A stretch of 64,000 bases of DNA from Amoebidium appalachense (Eukaryota; Ichthyosporea). The translations under genes were made by a program, and so were the position numbers. The stretch covers positions 9,176,001-9,240,000 of the forward strand of contig CAVNZM010000011.1 in NCBI GenBank assembly GCA_963693365.1. The letters are read 5' to 3'. The notes under the pieces are model-generated. The model was not told the origin of the DNA. It did no database searches and saw nothing but the letters and a program-made list of their open reading frames with translations. This document shows positions 33,096 through 60,733 of this stretch, one piece after another; positions within the stretch are counted from its first letter, which is position 1; the number at the start of each line of letters is the position of its first letter.

Positions 33096-33805
33096 CATTG
33101 AAGGGGCCAGGGCCCGGGGCCAGGGCCGGGGGGGGGGGGGGGGGGGGGGGAGGGGAGGGGGGGGAAGGGGGGGGGGGGGGGGGATGGGGGGGGGATGGGA
33201 TGGCAGTGAGAGGGGGGAAGGGGGGGGGGGGGGGGGGTACAAGATTACAAGGTGTTCGTAGCCTGCTCGATCGTATCTTGCTTTGCAACATTTTGCCTGA
33301 GAACACGATAATCGTGGTAGATCTGGCGCATCGACTCATTTTTCAATGCATGGATCTAGTCATACAAGTTTTGACAAGTTAGACCCGGGCCCCAGTTGCA
33401 ACTTTCAGTGCCTATATGTGCATATATGTCACAGTTGCATCGATGATAATCAATTCACGGTACATGCTTCTTTAGGATAGCCTCAGCCTGGGGTAGGATA
33501 GGTTAATTAAAGTCTCGACTTTCAACTCATGGAATGTCATACAGTGGTTCATGATAATCAGTATTGATTTAATCTTGTTTTTCAGGCAAGTGAATTTTTG
33601 TTTTAGGACACGGATCGCGAGGGAGAGAAAGGTTGTGTATGTTGTAGAGGGGAAATAGAAGGGAAATAGATGACAGAGAGCGATAAATAATAATAATCGG
33701 GCTGGTTGACCATATATTTATAGATTATACCGTGTACAAGCAGTGTAATAAGAACCAGTGAGCTTACAAGGGTGCTCTGCCAACGTTAGTTACACCTAAA
33801 TGAAC

Positions 33806-33880
<75 letters not shown>

Positions 33881-33930
33881 CACTGTACGTGTGTGGCGGC
33901 GGCGGCGGCGGTGGTGGTGGTGGTGGTGGT

Positions 33931-33977
<47 letters not shown>

Positions 33978-35034
33978 CAAACCACGAGAGGGATCATTCG
34001 GAAAGTCTGGGGGGTGGGTGGGTTGGGGGGGGGGGAGAAGGGGTTATATATATATAGAAGGCAAAGTAGGACACATGAAGACTATGGCATTACAATTATC
34101 ATAGTAAGCATGCTAGCAGAGCCTATCTTACATAATTTTCGGGCGAAGCCGTTGTGTACATAAATAGTCATCCTAGTTTTCGACGATTCATTCACCTCGT
34201 CAACGAAACCCACCTCAGATTGTATTACCGGTCAGTCACTTCAACATGGGTGGCAAGAGCATTATAAATTATAAATTATAAATATAAAATTTAAAGGACC
34301 GTGCAGTACTAAGGAAAAGCAAGAGAAACAATGATATGAACTCAGGAGACCGAACCACGAAATTTGGGAAGCTCCCATTCATCACTACCTTAATTCGATA
34401 CTTTCAAGGCTTAGCAAACATACCGGCCATGCACATCCAGCAGCTGCTGATTCAAAAGCCTTAGGGTATTTAGGCCCCGAATTCGCGAAGGCTACAGAAA
34501 TGGCCATCAGTATAGGGTTTACACACTATTTATTGCTGTGGACACTGTCGGGGGCCCAGCCTCACTCTACGGCCTACTGCGTTTTCCAGTGCAGCCAATC
34601 AAATACAGCTAGAGACATATGTACATGCTAAGCAACATTTAGCGCCACTTAGTAGATGACAACCCTATTACATATTATGGGTAAGCAGAGGCTAGCATTG
34701 GTAGCTCCGAAAGAAAGGTAAGACATCGTATCACGATATCATACTGTGCAGCATTAATAAGGTGATCTAGGATAGTCATTATAAAACGGATATATTGAGG
34801 AAGGGAGGTAGCAAAGAGAATAAAACCGCCCATAAACTCCAGTTCTATTACGTTAGGGAGCGTTGATTTTGAAACCGGGGAGGGGGTAGTAGAAAGTTTC
34901 GGGGGTTAGGGGGGTGATGGGTCCCCCCGCGGGGGGGGGGGGGGGGGGGGACCCGTCCCCTCGGTGGGTGGTGGGTACCCCCCCCCCCCCCCCCCCCCCC
35001 CTCATATGTGAACATATAGTACTATATAGTACTT

Positions 35035-35226
35035 GGGGTTTACGCTGTTTACTCGAGGCAAGAGAAACCAGTCTCAGGTATGGGGGGTTTTTTGCTCGGA
35101 ATATCCCCTCAGCGGTATATCATGATCACGTACATAGATGTCGGGTGATGACTATATATCAGGGTTTACTTTCTCTACGAGACACCATAAAGACTACAAA
35201 GAGAAATCAATTAGTTGGGGTTCCCC

Positions 35227-35270
<44 letters not shown>

Positions 35271-35301
35271 GGGCTCCCCTGGGACACTCGGTATCAGCTG
35301 G

Positions 35302-35378
<77 letters not shown>

Positions 35379-36553
35379 CGTGCGCTAGAATTTTGTAGTG
35401 ATGTGTTTCTCAAGCCAATCAATACATCTAATAAACAGGTCGTAGTTACGCGTGTTTAGTATAAAATCAAGGATGTTGTAATTTACAGGTAGGCTATCTT
35501 TCTGGGTGTCTGTTGTGAATGTGACGTGTGTGTGTTGCGGTATTATGTGGTCTATCAAACTACATTTGGCGATACATGCCCGTTTAAACTGGTGTGTGTG
35601 TGTGTTGTTTGGGCATGCAAATGATGCCACCTTATACTTATTAGATCTCCACTGTATAGCACGTGTACTGTAAAAGCGTGGTAATTGATCAATAATATCA
35701 TCAGCTAGAGAAAGACCAGTTCTACAGGAAGGTAATATGTATTTAGGTGTTATACATTTGCGAGTGCCATATTTGGCAATATGGTTGAGGCGGTCAGTAT
35801 ATATAAAACGAGACATAAGGCTTAGTTTTTCAAGGTGTATGCTTTCATCGGGTCTAGTGTCGTGTGGCCCTTTTTCCATTTGTTATATTGCGTGATTATC
35901 TTTGTGATTGTGTACATGTTTAATAAGTAAGTGGCAGTCCAAAGTTACACACACACTTTTGCGGGGTTTATTTGTATTTGTGCCCAGGGGAGAAGGGGAG
36001 AGAGAGGGAAGGAAAGAGGGGAGATGTGAGGAGGGGATAGGTCGGATAGACAAGAGAGGGTGGGAGGGCAAATACTTCTTTAAGCGGCTTATGTGCTTAT
36101 TGAATTTCAGCGCGAGATAGGATACTCTAGCAGCTATTAGGACAAGACCATATATCGAGAGCGTTACAGGCCCAGGTTTACAACAGTTGTTAGATAGAAA
36201 GGAGGCAACTTCTGCTTCAAGGAAATTTGCCAAGGGTTTAAGCGCTCTAGTTCTCTCTTTCTTGATCCAAGCGGCGAGAAAGGGTAAACCATATTCACAT
36301 GCCTGGAAGACAAAAGTGCGAATAATAATAGAAGGATGGAGGGGTGTGTCTTTAAAAATATTAGCCGGGAAGAAAGCTAACCGCTTACGAGCCAACTCTA
36401 CCCTCTTTTCGACCATATGGGAAAACATAACACCAACAGAATTAACCGGAACACCAAGATATTTGTATCCTGGAACTATAGGTACAGGTTTAGATGATAA
36501 TGTAAATGTGTGTAAATTGTTAGCTATATCAGGTACAAGAACACATAGTACTT
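35035..36553 (-). mobile_element. LINE insertion inside the TIR element
   Basis: Compared with the intact MITE at 44054, the larger element is interrupted within TATAGTACTT|ATAGTACTATATAAG. ATAGTACTT occurs at 35026-35034 and at 36545-36553, consistent with a 9-bp target-site duplication. The target itself is repetitive, so its exact length is ambiguous. The insertion reads as a 5'-truncated LINE on the minus strand with its poly(A) near the left end. About 190 bp between the poly(T) and the left junction remain unexplained. Confidence 0.65.
35385..36548 (-). pseudogene. LINE reverse transcriptase thumb and C-terminal tail, copy B, 5'-truncated
   Basis: Reading from the right, the frame gives GYKYLGVPVNSVGVMFSHM, then a helical stretch with FVFQACEYGLPFLAAW. 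This is typical of the region after the palm domain of non-LTR reverse transcriptases. After a single in-frame TAA at 35883-35885 the same frame continues for 164 codons. It has a tail resembling copy A: a Cys-rich FKRACIAKC motif, then ILDFILNTRNYDLFIRCI. The 5' part of the ORF is missing. A (CA)n run and a poly(A) (seen as poly(T) at about 35227-35266) lie beyond its 3' end. The copy sits inside the TIR element and is flanked by ATAGTACTT repeats. Confidence 0.72.
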
Positions 36554-36704
36554 ATAGTACTATATAAGAGCCTGGCCGGGGTGGTGGGGTAACCCCCCCC
36601 CCGGGGGGGGGGGGGGGACCGACCTCTCGCGGGGTGGCGGGTACCCCCCCCCTAAACTTGCTACTACCCTACCCCCCCCCCCTGGGTTCAAAATCAATGC
36701 TCCC

Positions 36705-37656
36705 TTAGCTAGCAGGTCACACTTAGTGATAGATATGCATCCGCGAGTAAACCGCCCCCTACACATATTACACATATGAGCAGGAGACACCAGAAACCGA
36801 TTACACCGCCAAGCCATAATCATCTTTGTGTTTTTGCACCACGCCACATTACGAATAAGCGAATCTATGTAGGAACGAGATTTTCCTATCGTGTCCGCCA
36901 TATAGGCTACTAGTAGTTGGTGTTTTTGCGGTCCTAACACGGGAAGAGATTCAACACGTAGAGTAAAGAGATATCTATCAACCATAGACTTAAAACTATT
37001 CATAATCACACTATGATCCAGCCGTATCTCCGGTGGGGTCGCCAGCCACTCCGCGTATCGCTCGACAATGGGCAGAGACGTTGCGGAAGGGAAGGACGTT
37101 GCGGAGAGGCATTCGATTCTCTCCACGCACTCACACCACCATCACAACGTTAACGCGTATACGAATCAGCCCTTAAATTTCACCAACACCCGCCTCTCCG
37201 CATTTGCCCCGGACCACCACTCTTCCGATTGCACGCCTCCCCGCAGCTGGACTCGCCCCTCTACCTCTTCCCTTCCGCAACGTCTCTGCCCATTGTCGAG
37301 CGATATGCGGAGTGGCTGGCGACCCCACCGGAGGTACGGCTGGATCATAGTGTGATTATGAATAGTTTTAAGTCTATGGTTGATAGATATCTTTTTACTC
37401 TACGTGTTGCCTCTCTTCCTGTGTTAGGACCGCAAAAACACCAACTACTAGTAGCCTATATGGCAGATACGATTAGAGAATCTCGTTCCTACATAGATTC
37501 GCTTATTCGTAATGTGGCGTGGTGCAAAAACGCAAAGATGGTTATGGCTTGGCGGTGTAATCGGTTTCTGGTGTCTCCTGCTCGTATGTGTAATATGTGT
37601 GGGGGGCGGTTTACTCGCGGATGCATATCTATCACTAAGTGTGACCTGCTAGCTAA
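36705..37656. repeat. 390-bp inverted repeat with 172-bp spacer
   Basis: Arms are 36705-37094 and 37267-37656, equal in length and about 97% identical by eye. Both arms are LINE tail sequence (copies A and C). The spacer 37095-37266 contains no recognised gene. The outer end of both arms is the TAA/TTA where the Harbinger-like element inserted in the left arm. Confidence 0.8.
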
Positions 37657-37663
37657 AACATGA
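37229..37663 (+). pseudogene. LINE C-terminal fragment, copy C, inverted relative to copy A
   Basis: The plus-strand frame encodes the same segment as copy A (SLPIVERYAEWLATPPEVRL to CNMCGGRFTRGCISITKC), ending LLAKT before TGA. Bases 37267-37656 are the inverted counterpart of 36705-37094, with no length difference and roughly ten substitutions seen by eye. Homology to copy A stops at GCTAA, exactly the insertion point of the TIR element in copy A. No promoter or further ORF was seen. Confidence 0.75.
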
Positions 37664-37924
37664 GATTTGACCCACTCAGCAGGGCTTATTGGGACAAAAC
37701 ATTTCAATCTTCGCTTGCAAACCAAAACCTGTGCCCCGGAATTAATTAGCCGGCACGGGACTCCCGGGAGGTGGGAGGGGAGGGGGGGGGGATGATCTTA
37801 ATTAGGGGGGTTTCTTGTATGTATCCGGGTCGGGTCAGACCCGATTGGGATAGATGCAATATGATTGGCTTGGTGCGCATTAAACATCATTTGGCCCAAA
37901 CCGAGGACCAAAAAGCGGTGACAA

Positions 37925-38236
37925 TAAATCGGCCTTAGGGTTGGGAGATATGAAGGAGACACCAAAGCTTTGGACAAACCACACACCCCCTCCCCCCCCC
38001 CCCCCCCCCCCCCTTCCCTCTCACCACCACCACCACCACCAAATGGAACAAATAAAATCGTGCAGGCAGAAGACACTAGAAAAGAGCCCATTATCAGGGG
38101 GGTTCCTATGCCTCCACAGAAGCATGGGTTTCGACTCTAACCTCTCGCACGTGGTTCCCAACCCATCCTTTGTTTCAACAGCAATAGGCGAGGACGAGCA
38201 GGGTTGTTCAAGGAGCAGCAATCTAAAAACACAAAA
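37925..38236 (+). repeat. R1 copy downstream of NDUFA2
   Basis: AGGGTTGGGAGATATGAAGG, GTGCAGGCAGAAGACACTAG, GGGTTCCTATGCCTCCACAG, CCCATCCTTTGTTTCAACAG and CAGGGTTGTTCAAGGAGC. Nearly full length; an R2 copy follows within 70 bp. Confidence 0.75.
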
Positions 38237-38299
38237 CCCACATGCATATGAGCAGAGAATGGTGATTTTGGTGGTGGTTGGAGGGGGAGGAGGGAGGTG

Positions 38300-38455
38300 A
38301 TTTTGAATGCGGAACACGGTACCAAGTACGCATACACGGTGAGGAGCATGGTGCAGGACACATGCAAAGACAAACATTCAAGTATGCAACATCAGTAATG
38401 CGCACAGCATGCGTCATAAGCAGAGCCCATTCTCAGGGAGGGCCCAGGGAGGGGG
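38300..38455 (+). repeat. R2 copy downstream of NDUFA2
   Basis: GCGGAACACGGTACCAAGTA ... GTGAGGAGCATGGTGCAGGA ... GCAGAGCCCATTCTC. It is very close to the 53317 copy over about 120 bp. Confidence 0.75.
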
Positions 38456-38629
38456 GGGGGGAGGGGGGGGGGGGTTTCACGGTATAGTTTCACCAAAGCT
38501 CCCAGCAGGTCTGTTTATTGCGTAAATTTCAATAGGCACCACCCACTGGGGGTAACACGGATCCAGCCAAAACACACATTTCCACTAACTACTGCGGGAG
38601 GAGGGCAAAAGAAAATGCTTTTGTAACCG

Positions 38630-42517
<3,888 letters not shown>

Positions 42518-43825
42518 TTTTCACGTGCACGTGGCGGAAGGAGCCAGAACAAACTAGGGATTGAGCAGTGGGTTCCCCTCTCTCTTAGGGTCGGGCCTGG
42601 CCTACCACCGCACTTGCCAACGACGTTGTCCTTTGCAGCCTGGCTGGTGATGGGGTGATGGAGGGGTCAGTCTAAACCAGAACATAAATCTTACGTATTG
42701 GTATTACCCTTGCTAAAGAAAATTTTCAGCGCCTGTAAATTAGAAATGTGGTTGATTTTCGGCCCCTATACAAATTATTGTTGAGGCTGCCAGGCAAACG
42801 TGGCCGGCCCGGAGCTCAGACACGAGCCGTCACAAAATTTCACAAGTTCACCGACATGAGTTGAAGTCAAACCAAAACTTTTTCGGAGCTTTGATATTGA
42901 AAACTCACACATGAACTAGAAACCACTTATTGCCACACACACACACAAACACTTTAACCCCCTCCAATCTCTTTTTCCTCGGGTGTGACATGTTTCCCGC
43001 GCCATTACACCGGTGTGGCGCGGCGGCCAGTATAACAGAGCCAGTTGGCCTCATGTCTGTGCTGTATGAGTTGCTATTTAGTTTACATTCCACCCAAATG
43101 TACATAGGGAGAACCTGGTTTTGTAACCCGTTGTCATTTACACTCAACAATAAAAGCTTCGCATGGAGTGAACTTTGCTTGCATCATAACAGTGCCATTA
43201 ATCACCGGGATCATGCCGTCGGCAACACGTTGCGCAACTATGAGTGTGCAGAGGAGGTATTCGGCGGCGGCGGGGCGGGCGGGCGGGCGGGCGGGGGGGG
43301 CGGGGGGAGGGGGAGGGGGAGGGGGAGGGGGGAGACAGTAGGGAAGAGAGGGAGGGAGAATGCGTGGGAGGGGAGAGGGATGGAGGGCGAGGGGGCGGGG
43401 AAGGGCAGGGGGGGGGGGGGGGGGGGGGGAGGGGAGGGAGGGGGGAGGATGGTAGGTGGAGGGGTCGATTAGTGTGCAGCTTTGGCAGAGGTTGGTTGGC
43501 CACTTTGCGAGTCAGCTGGAGGCGTGATGTGTGGACTGAGAAGAGGTGCATTTGTGTTCGAGACGGGTGGGGAGGGGCCGGAGAAGTGGGTGGCCCCGGG
43601 GGGAGGGGGGGGGGGGGGGGTAGGGAAAGGGGGAGAGGGGAGTGGTTTCTTTTGCACGGCGTTGGAATAAGGGAGGATCTGACAACTCGATTTAATCAAG
43701 ATGCCTTGAAGTGAGAAGCAAGCGTGCAGGCAGGGACACAATACAAACCCTTGCAAGTGCATCGACATAAAGACCAGTTAGCATGGGAAGAGAGGAAGGT
43801 GGTGGTGGTGGTGGTGATGGTGGTG

Positions 43826-43894
<69 letters not shown>

Positions 43895-44050
43895 GAAGGG
43901 GTTTACACCTTGCTTCGTGATTTAAAGTTTATAGGTCCACAAATCAAGGTAGTGGACCTAAGGAGGTGGTGGCCAAATAGTGGCAAGGAAGGCTAAAGGA
44001 AAATGGGTTGTGTTCTTCTTCCTCTTTGTGTTTTTTATTTTGATTAAATA
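42518..44050. other. Upstream region of NDUFA2, no gene seen
   Basis: Contains mixed sequence to about 43250, then G-rich text and G runs (43280-43450, 43605-43620, 43857-43893). Short open frames here lack any recognisable domain. The NDUFA2 promoter should be just above 42517. Confidence 0.5.
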
Positions 44051-44053
44051 TAA

Positions 44054-44491
44054 GGGAGCGTTGATTTTGAAACCGGGGAGGGGGTAAAAGAAAGTTTCGG
44101 GGGTTAGGGGGGTGATGGGTACCCCCCCCTGGGGGGGAGGGGGGGGGGGGGGGGACCCGTCCCCTCGGCGGGTGGTGGGTACCCCCCCCCCCCCCCCCCC
44201 TGAAAAAAGAACAAACAACTGCAGATCAACGGGAATGAGAAACTGTGCGTGCGCGGAGGAGAGGAGGAGGGGAATGTGTGCCTGTGTGCGTGTGTGCAAA
44301 CCCCCCCCCCCCCCCCCTCATATGTGAACATATAGTACTATATAGTACTTATAGTACTATATAAGAGCCTGGCCGGGGTGGTGGGGTACCCCCCCCCTGG
44401 GGGACCCGACCTCTCGCGGGGTGGCGGGTACCTCCCCCCCTAAACTTGCTACTACCCTACCCCCCCCCCTGGGTTCAAAATCAATGCTCCC
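44054..44491. mobile_element. Short PIF/Harbinger-like MITE, relative of the 34856 element
   Basis: Same ends (GGGAGCGTTGATTTTGAA and, inverted, GGGAGCATTGATTTTGAA), flanked by TAA at 44051-44053 and 44492-44494. The interior matches the core of the larger element, including CATATGTGAACATATAGTAC and TATATAAGAGCCTGGCCGGG. It shows the uninterrupted centre where the other copy carries a LINE. It also holds about 117 bp of extra sequence between C runs (about 44200-44316). No coding capacity. Confidence 0.78.
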
Positions 44492-44494
44492 TAA

Positions 44495-45513
44495 TGTTTA
44501 TTCATTTATTATTGTTATTATGAATAATAATTATTATTTTTTTTTTTGGGGGGGGGGGGGAGGGGGGGGGAGGGTTTGAATTCGAGCACACACACACATG
44601 ACGGGCAACCCAATACAATTTATACAGGAAAGGAGGGAGGGGGGAGTGGGTTGGTGGCCATGGGCGTATGTGTGTGTGTGTTGGGAGGGGCGGGGGGGGG
44701 GGGGGGGGGGGGGGGAGGGAGAGGGGGGGGGGGGGGGGTCTTTGTAAGTAGATGTCGTTTTCGAGTTCCACTTTTTAATATTTGTGTAGTACGTCGATGC
44801 TCGAGCACATGCACGTGAACATATAATACCACATAGACAATACCAGGACTGTACAAAGCATTTCACAATACACATTGTCGCTGCATACAAAACAGGTATG
44901 GCAAATTTGTTAGATAAAACTATTTGTAGTATTTTGTTTCATACAAGGCACATGGGCTCCAGGTTCCTTATACACTAATTTTGTGTAGATTTGGTAGTCG
45001 GCATACACACATAAGGCATTAACCTTGTACTATGTTTCTATCTCCCCGTAATGTTTCATATAGCATGCTATAATACAAAGAACACGAGTCTGCCCGTGCT
45101 TGTTTGAATACCGTGGGTAACATTGTCAACCTTTCTCTGTCTGTTTTGTACCCTTTTTCGTTCGTGAAAGTGCTACACAGCCAAGGGTTTGCCAAAAACA
45201 AAAAAACAAAAAAACAAAAACAAAAACAAAAACAAAAACAAAACCAAAAAAAACAAAAAAAACGAATAGCATTGCCACCGATCGTGCTGCCTAGTTTGTA
45301 CGGATGTTCTTACGGCGTATGGATGTAACAACCAAAGCCCCCCCCCCTTCCCCCCCCGCGCCCACCCACACCCACCCACCCACTCACCCACACACAATTG
45401 AAGAAAGAAAGTAAAAAATGTTCTCTTGCACTCTTGGTTGTCCCTGTCTTCATGCCTCCAAAAGTTTTTTTTAAAAGAAGGCTATATCCCGACATATATA
45501 TCTGCGAGTGCAC
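44495..45513. other. Spacer downstream of the MITE, no gene seen
   Basis: Holds G runs at 44548-44573 and 44692-44738, AT-rich sequence, and an (AAAAAC)n run near 45200-45260. No ORF with recognisable content. Confidence 0.5.
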
Positions 45514-57734
<12,221 letters not shown>

Positions 57735-58915
57735 GATTAGCTGATGTCGTGTCTTTGTGCTTCGGAAGGCACTAAAACTAATGTGACTACAGGTGCCTTA
57801 TCAAACTTTTTTTTACAAGGCGCCCTAACATCTACCCTACTGTGATGTTCCGTTGCTCGGTGTGGGCTTCTTTGCTTGTGATTTCTGGAAAATCACCTGC
57901 ACACGTCCGTGTACATGTGTTTTGCAGTTAGCTACGGGATGGATGACCTTTAGCAAACAAAGCAGACCGTTCTCCAAAAAAGAAAAGATGTGTAATTTGT
58001 CCCCGAAAAAACCTATTGGCGAACTTCCACGTTGCACAATTCTAGGCAGTGAGAAACAGGTAGACGTTTGCTGCAGTGCCTGGCGAGAAACTGAAAGCAA
58101 AGCAAAGCAAAAGCATCAATAAGCCTACTGCATGGGGGAACAAGTTTGGCCAATACAGATGGACGTGAAATGTTCAAAACAACACCTAGAGCTAGGACCT
58201 CGAACCACGATTCTATACCTTTCCCAGTACAATTATTTGGTACTGCTTATATATTGCCTACATTCATTGCTTCACATGTTGCACATCTAGTACTAGTAGA
58301 AGCAACTGAGAGGAACTTAGTTGAGTCACTTGGCCGGATCGATCCAGACACCAAGAGTCTGCGTGGCTCACGCCAACCTTGAGGTCGTCATCACCAAAAC
58401 TGCGCAACAATTTGATTGGATACGAACGCACCGACCGGAAATATTACTATTTGCGGTAATTATTGAACCCACGTGATTGGAGTTGCTTGCTGCGCCGGGA
58501 CAACGCCTTGGACCGTCAGAGCTTCAAACTTTGGTTTGACTTTGCCGGACGCGGCTGGGGCTGAGTCGCACGTAGCAGAGCTTGCCGTTGAAAGATTGGT
58601 ACATATATATCCACATTCGCTCCCCAAAGTTCCTCCCCCCCGGATCACTGAGATTTTTTCCAAAGTCTAATAAAAGCTTTCTGTGGCACCTTCGCCATCT
58701 TGCCGTGATTTCCTAAACTGTGTTTTGGCGCCATAATGTGCTAATTGAGTAGTACGTAGGCTACGTTTCATGCGCCCAAAAGCCCCCAGCTCAGCCAACC
58801 ACCTTGCCCCTTACTGTCTTACCGAGTACGTGAACTCAAGTAGGCAGCGTGCAGTAAGGACCTAGGAGTATACTCGGTGTAGCATCGGATTCCACGGGTT
58901 CGGTGATGGGAACTT
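57735..58915. other. Upstream region of Nramp, no gene recognised
   Basis: Low in microsatellites, unlike the introns. Short frames (for example 58473-58670 plus, 58460-58663 minus) have no recognised domain. An AATAAA lies near 58669. The Nramp promoter is expected just above 57734. Confidence 0.5.
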
Positions 58916-59370
58916 TTGAAAAATACAACAGGCCTTGTTGCCCTACCGGTGATAACCGGCAGTGTGGGAGTGCCAGGGTGGGCCGCTTTCCAACTTGAAA
59001 CTCAACCTCGTGTGGCGAATTTGAATCCGGCTGCAGTTGCCTCTGTTGAAAATGTTGAACATGGTGCTGTGCTGCGCCGTCGGACAGACGGCAAGCCCTT
59101 CGTGGAATTGTGGCTCACTTCAGTGGCTCAGTTCCCTTCTGTCATATTGGCAACCACCGGAGGGGCAGACTGCACTTCCGGGAAAGGGGTGGTATGTTCC
59201 CGTTCAACAACGTCAACGGCACAGACTGCATGCAAAATTGCAGGAGCGATCCAGCCTGTAACTATTTTACCGGCACGAATACCACATGCCGCTGTGTTCA
59301 TCATGCACGGCTGTCAGCAACGTGACTGATCCATCGGCCCTGCCCTTCCGAATCAAGGGCAAAGGTGAGG
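58916..59370 (+). pseudogene. Degenerate PAN/apple-like cassette with frame breaks
   Basis: Three consecutive pieces in three frames resemble one cysteine-rich module. The first gives GGADCTSGKG, the second GGMFPFNNVNGTDCMQNC and SDPACNYFTGTNTTCRC, and the third CSSCTAVSNVTDPSALPFRI up to a good donor (GGCAAAG|GTGAGG near 59364). The order matches the exons at 61540 and 63337 (CTGGNPYKF..CYLYC; DGHCYTSCEADPRC..NTCLC). Joining the pieces needs two frameshifts, so it is a pseudogene, an unrecognised intron or a sequence error. The upstream open frame from 58916 has no recognised content. Confidence 0.4.
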
Positions 59371-59584
59371 GTCCCACAGCCTGAGCCACCTGTGCACAGT
59401 GTAGAATATAGAAGCTTCTTTCAAAAAAAAATTTCCCGAAGTTTCTTTGCATGCTACATTTTTCTGAGCCTCAGCCTTGTGTGGAAAATGCGAGAAATAA
59501 AGAAAGTTCCTGTGTGTGTGTGTGTTGGGGGGGAAGAGGGGGTACGGGGGGGGATTGATAGAAGGTGACGCTCCAGGAGGGGGG

Positions 59585-59749
59585 GGGGGAGGTTACAGAG
59601 AGAGAGAGAAGGGAGAGAGAGGGGAGAGCAAGCGAGAGAATGAGTGAGAGAGAGGGAGAGGGGGGGGGGGGGGGGGGGGGGCTAGAGGCAGAGAGAGGGA
59701 GAGTGAGTGAGAAAAAAAGAAGAGAGAGAGAGAGAGAAAGAGAGAGGGG

Positions 59750-59782
<33 letters not shown>

Positions 59783-60365
59783 GAGGGTGGGTGGGTGGGA
59801 GGGTGGGTGGGAGGGAGGATGGGAGGGAGGGAGAGAGGGAGGGAGGGAGGGAGGGAGGGAGGGAGGGAGGGAGGGAATGAGGGAGGGAGGGGGGAGGGGG
59901 GAGGAAGGGAGGGAGGGAGGGAGGGAGGGAGGGAGGGAGGGAGGGAGGGAGGGAGGGAGGGATGAGGGAGGGAGGGGGGAGGCAGGGAGGGAGGGAGGGA
60001 GGGAGGGAGGGAGGGAGGGAGGGAGGGAGTGGGAGGGGGGGGGGGGGGGGGGGAGGGAGGGAAGGAAACCCTAGGGAGGAGAAGGGGAAGGGGGGGGGGG
60101 GGGGGGGGGAAGAGAGGGGTGGGTGGGTGGCCCCGGGAGGGAGGAAGGGAGGGAACTATCGGAGCGAGAGAGAGAGAGAATGAGAGTACTTCGGAAAGAC
60201 TGAGTTGGCAGGGGGATGTGGGGAGGGGGGGGGGGGGGGGGGGGGGGGGGAAGAGGGATGGAGCAAGAGAGAGAGAACGAGAGAGACACATGGGGGTTTT
60301 TTTTAGGGAGGGGGAGGGGGGGGGGGGGGGGAGAAGGAGGGATCGAGCAAGAGAGAGATAACGCG
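59585..60365 (+). repeat. Polypurine block of (GA)n, (GGGA)n and G runs
   Basis: Nearly 800 bp of purines with (GGGA)n at about 59830-60030 interrupted by ATGA. A pyrimidine mirror block lies at 62130-62430. Confidence 0.9.
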
Positions 60366-60528
60366 TGAGACACGTGGGTTTTTTTTTGGGGTTTTTTTTT
60401 TTTTTGGGGTGGGGGGTGGGGGGGGGGGGGAAGGGGGGGAGGGAAGGAGCCGGAGGAGTATTAATCTCAGCGAGACACCTTCACGGTGGTGTCAGAGCCG
60501 TCCTCTGATAGAACGACCAAGTGTTAGT

Positions 60529-60599
60529 ATGTTGATGTTGGCTGCCTTACATGTGTACTCGGTGTTAGTTGTATCGTCGACTTTTGATTATCCTACTAA
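60529..60599 (+). CDS. Possible first exon with signal peptide for the PAN-like gene
   Basis: ATG opens MLMLAALHVYSVLVVSS, a short hydrophobic leader typical of a signal peptide. It ends at an excellent donor (CCTACTAA|GTAAGC). The orientation and position suit the secreted or surface PAN-like exons downstream. Its phase (2) does not fit the 61540 exon directly, so a further exon would be needed. This is an inference from one short exon. Confidence 0.35.
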
Positions 60600-60693
60600 G
60601 TAAGCACATCACAGTGCCCTCCCCCAACCCCCCCTCCCCCCCCCCCCCTACCCCCGGCCCCCGCCTCACTAACTGTGTATGTCTCCTTCCTTT

Positions 60694-60733
<40 letters not shown>

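Larger units (their letters stand above)
34856..36704. mobile_element. PIF/Harbinger-like TIR element, carrying an inserted LINE
   Basis: The left end GGGAGCGTTGATTTTGAA and the right end (reverse complement GGGAGCATTGATTTTGAA) form terminal inverted repeats. They are flanked by TTA on both sides (34853-34855 and 36705-36707). A GGG-starting TIR with a 3-bp TWA target duplication is characteristic of PIF/Harbinger. The core is about 330 bp: G/C-rich arms able to fold on each other, and a centre of TATAGTACTATAT palindromes. The other ~1.5 kb (35035-36553) is an insertion. No transposase is present, so the element is non-autonomous. Confidence 0.75.
34675..37126 (-). pseudogene. Non-LTR retrotransposon (LINE) C-terminal fragment, copy A, interrupted by a TIR element
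   Basis: The minus-strand frame runs 37126-36705 and encodes VERYAEWLATPP..., CNMCRGRFTRGC and ITKCDLLA, a Cys-containing tail. It is broken by the TIR element at 34856-36704. Removing the element and one TTA copy joins the frame to 34855-34675. That part reads NVIELEFMGGFILF and later ILDHLINAAQYDIVIRCL before a TAA stop. The last part matches the end of LINE copy B (ILDFILNTRNYDLFIRCI), which supports both the join and the family call. Only the 3' end is present; no reverse transcriptase palm is seen here. Confidence 0.75.

Noticed and set aside
37166-37348. Minus-strand frame across the inverted-repeat spacer
   Set aside because: It is antisense to the LINE copy C frame and has no recognisable content.
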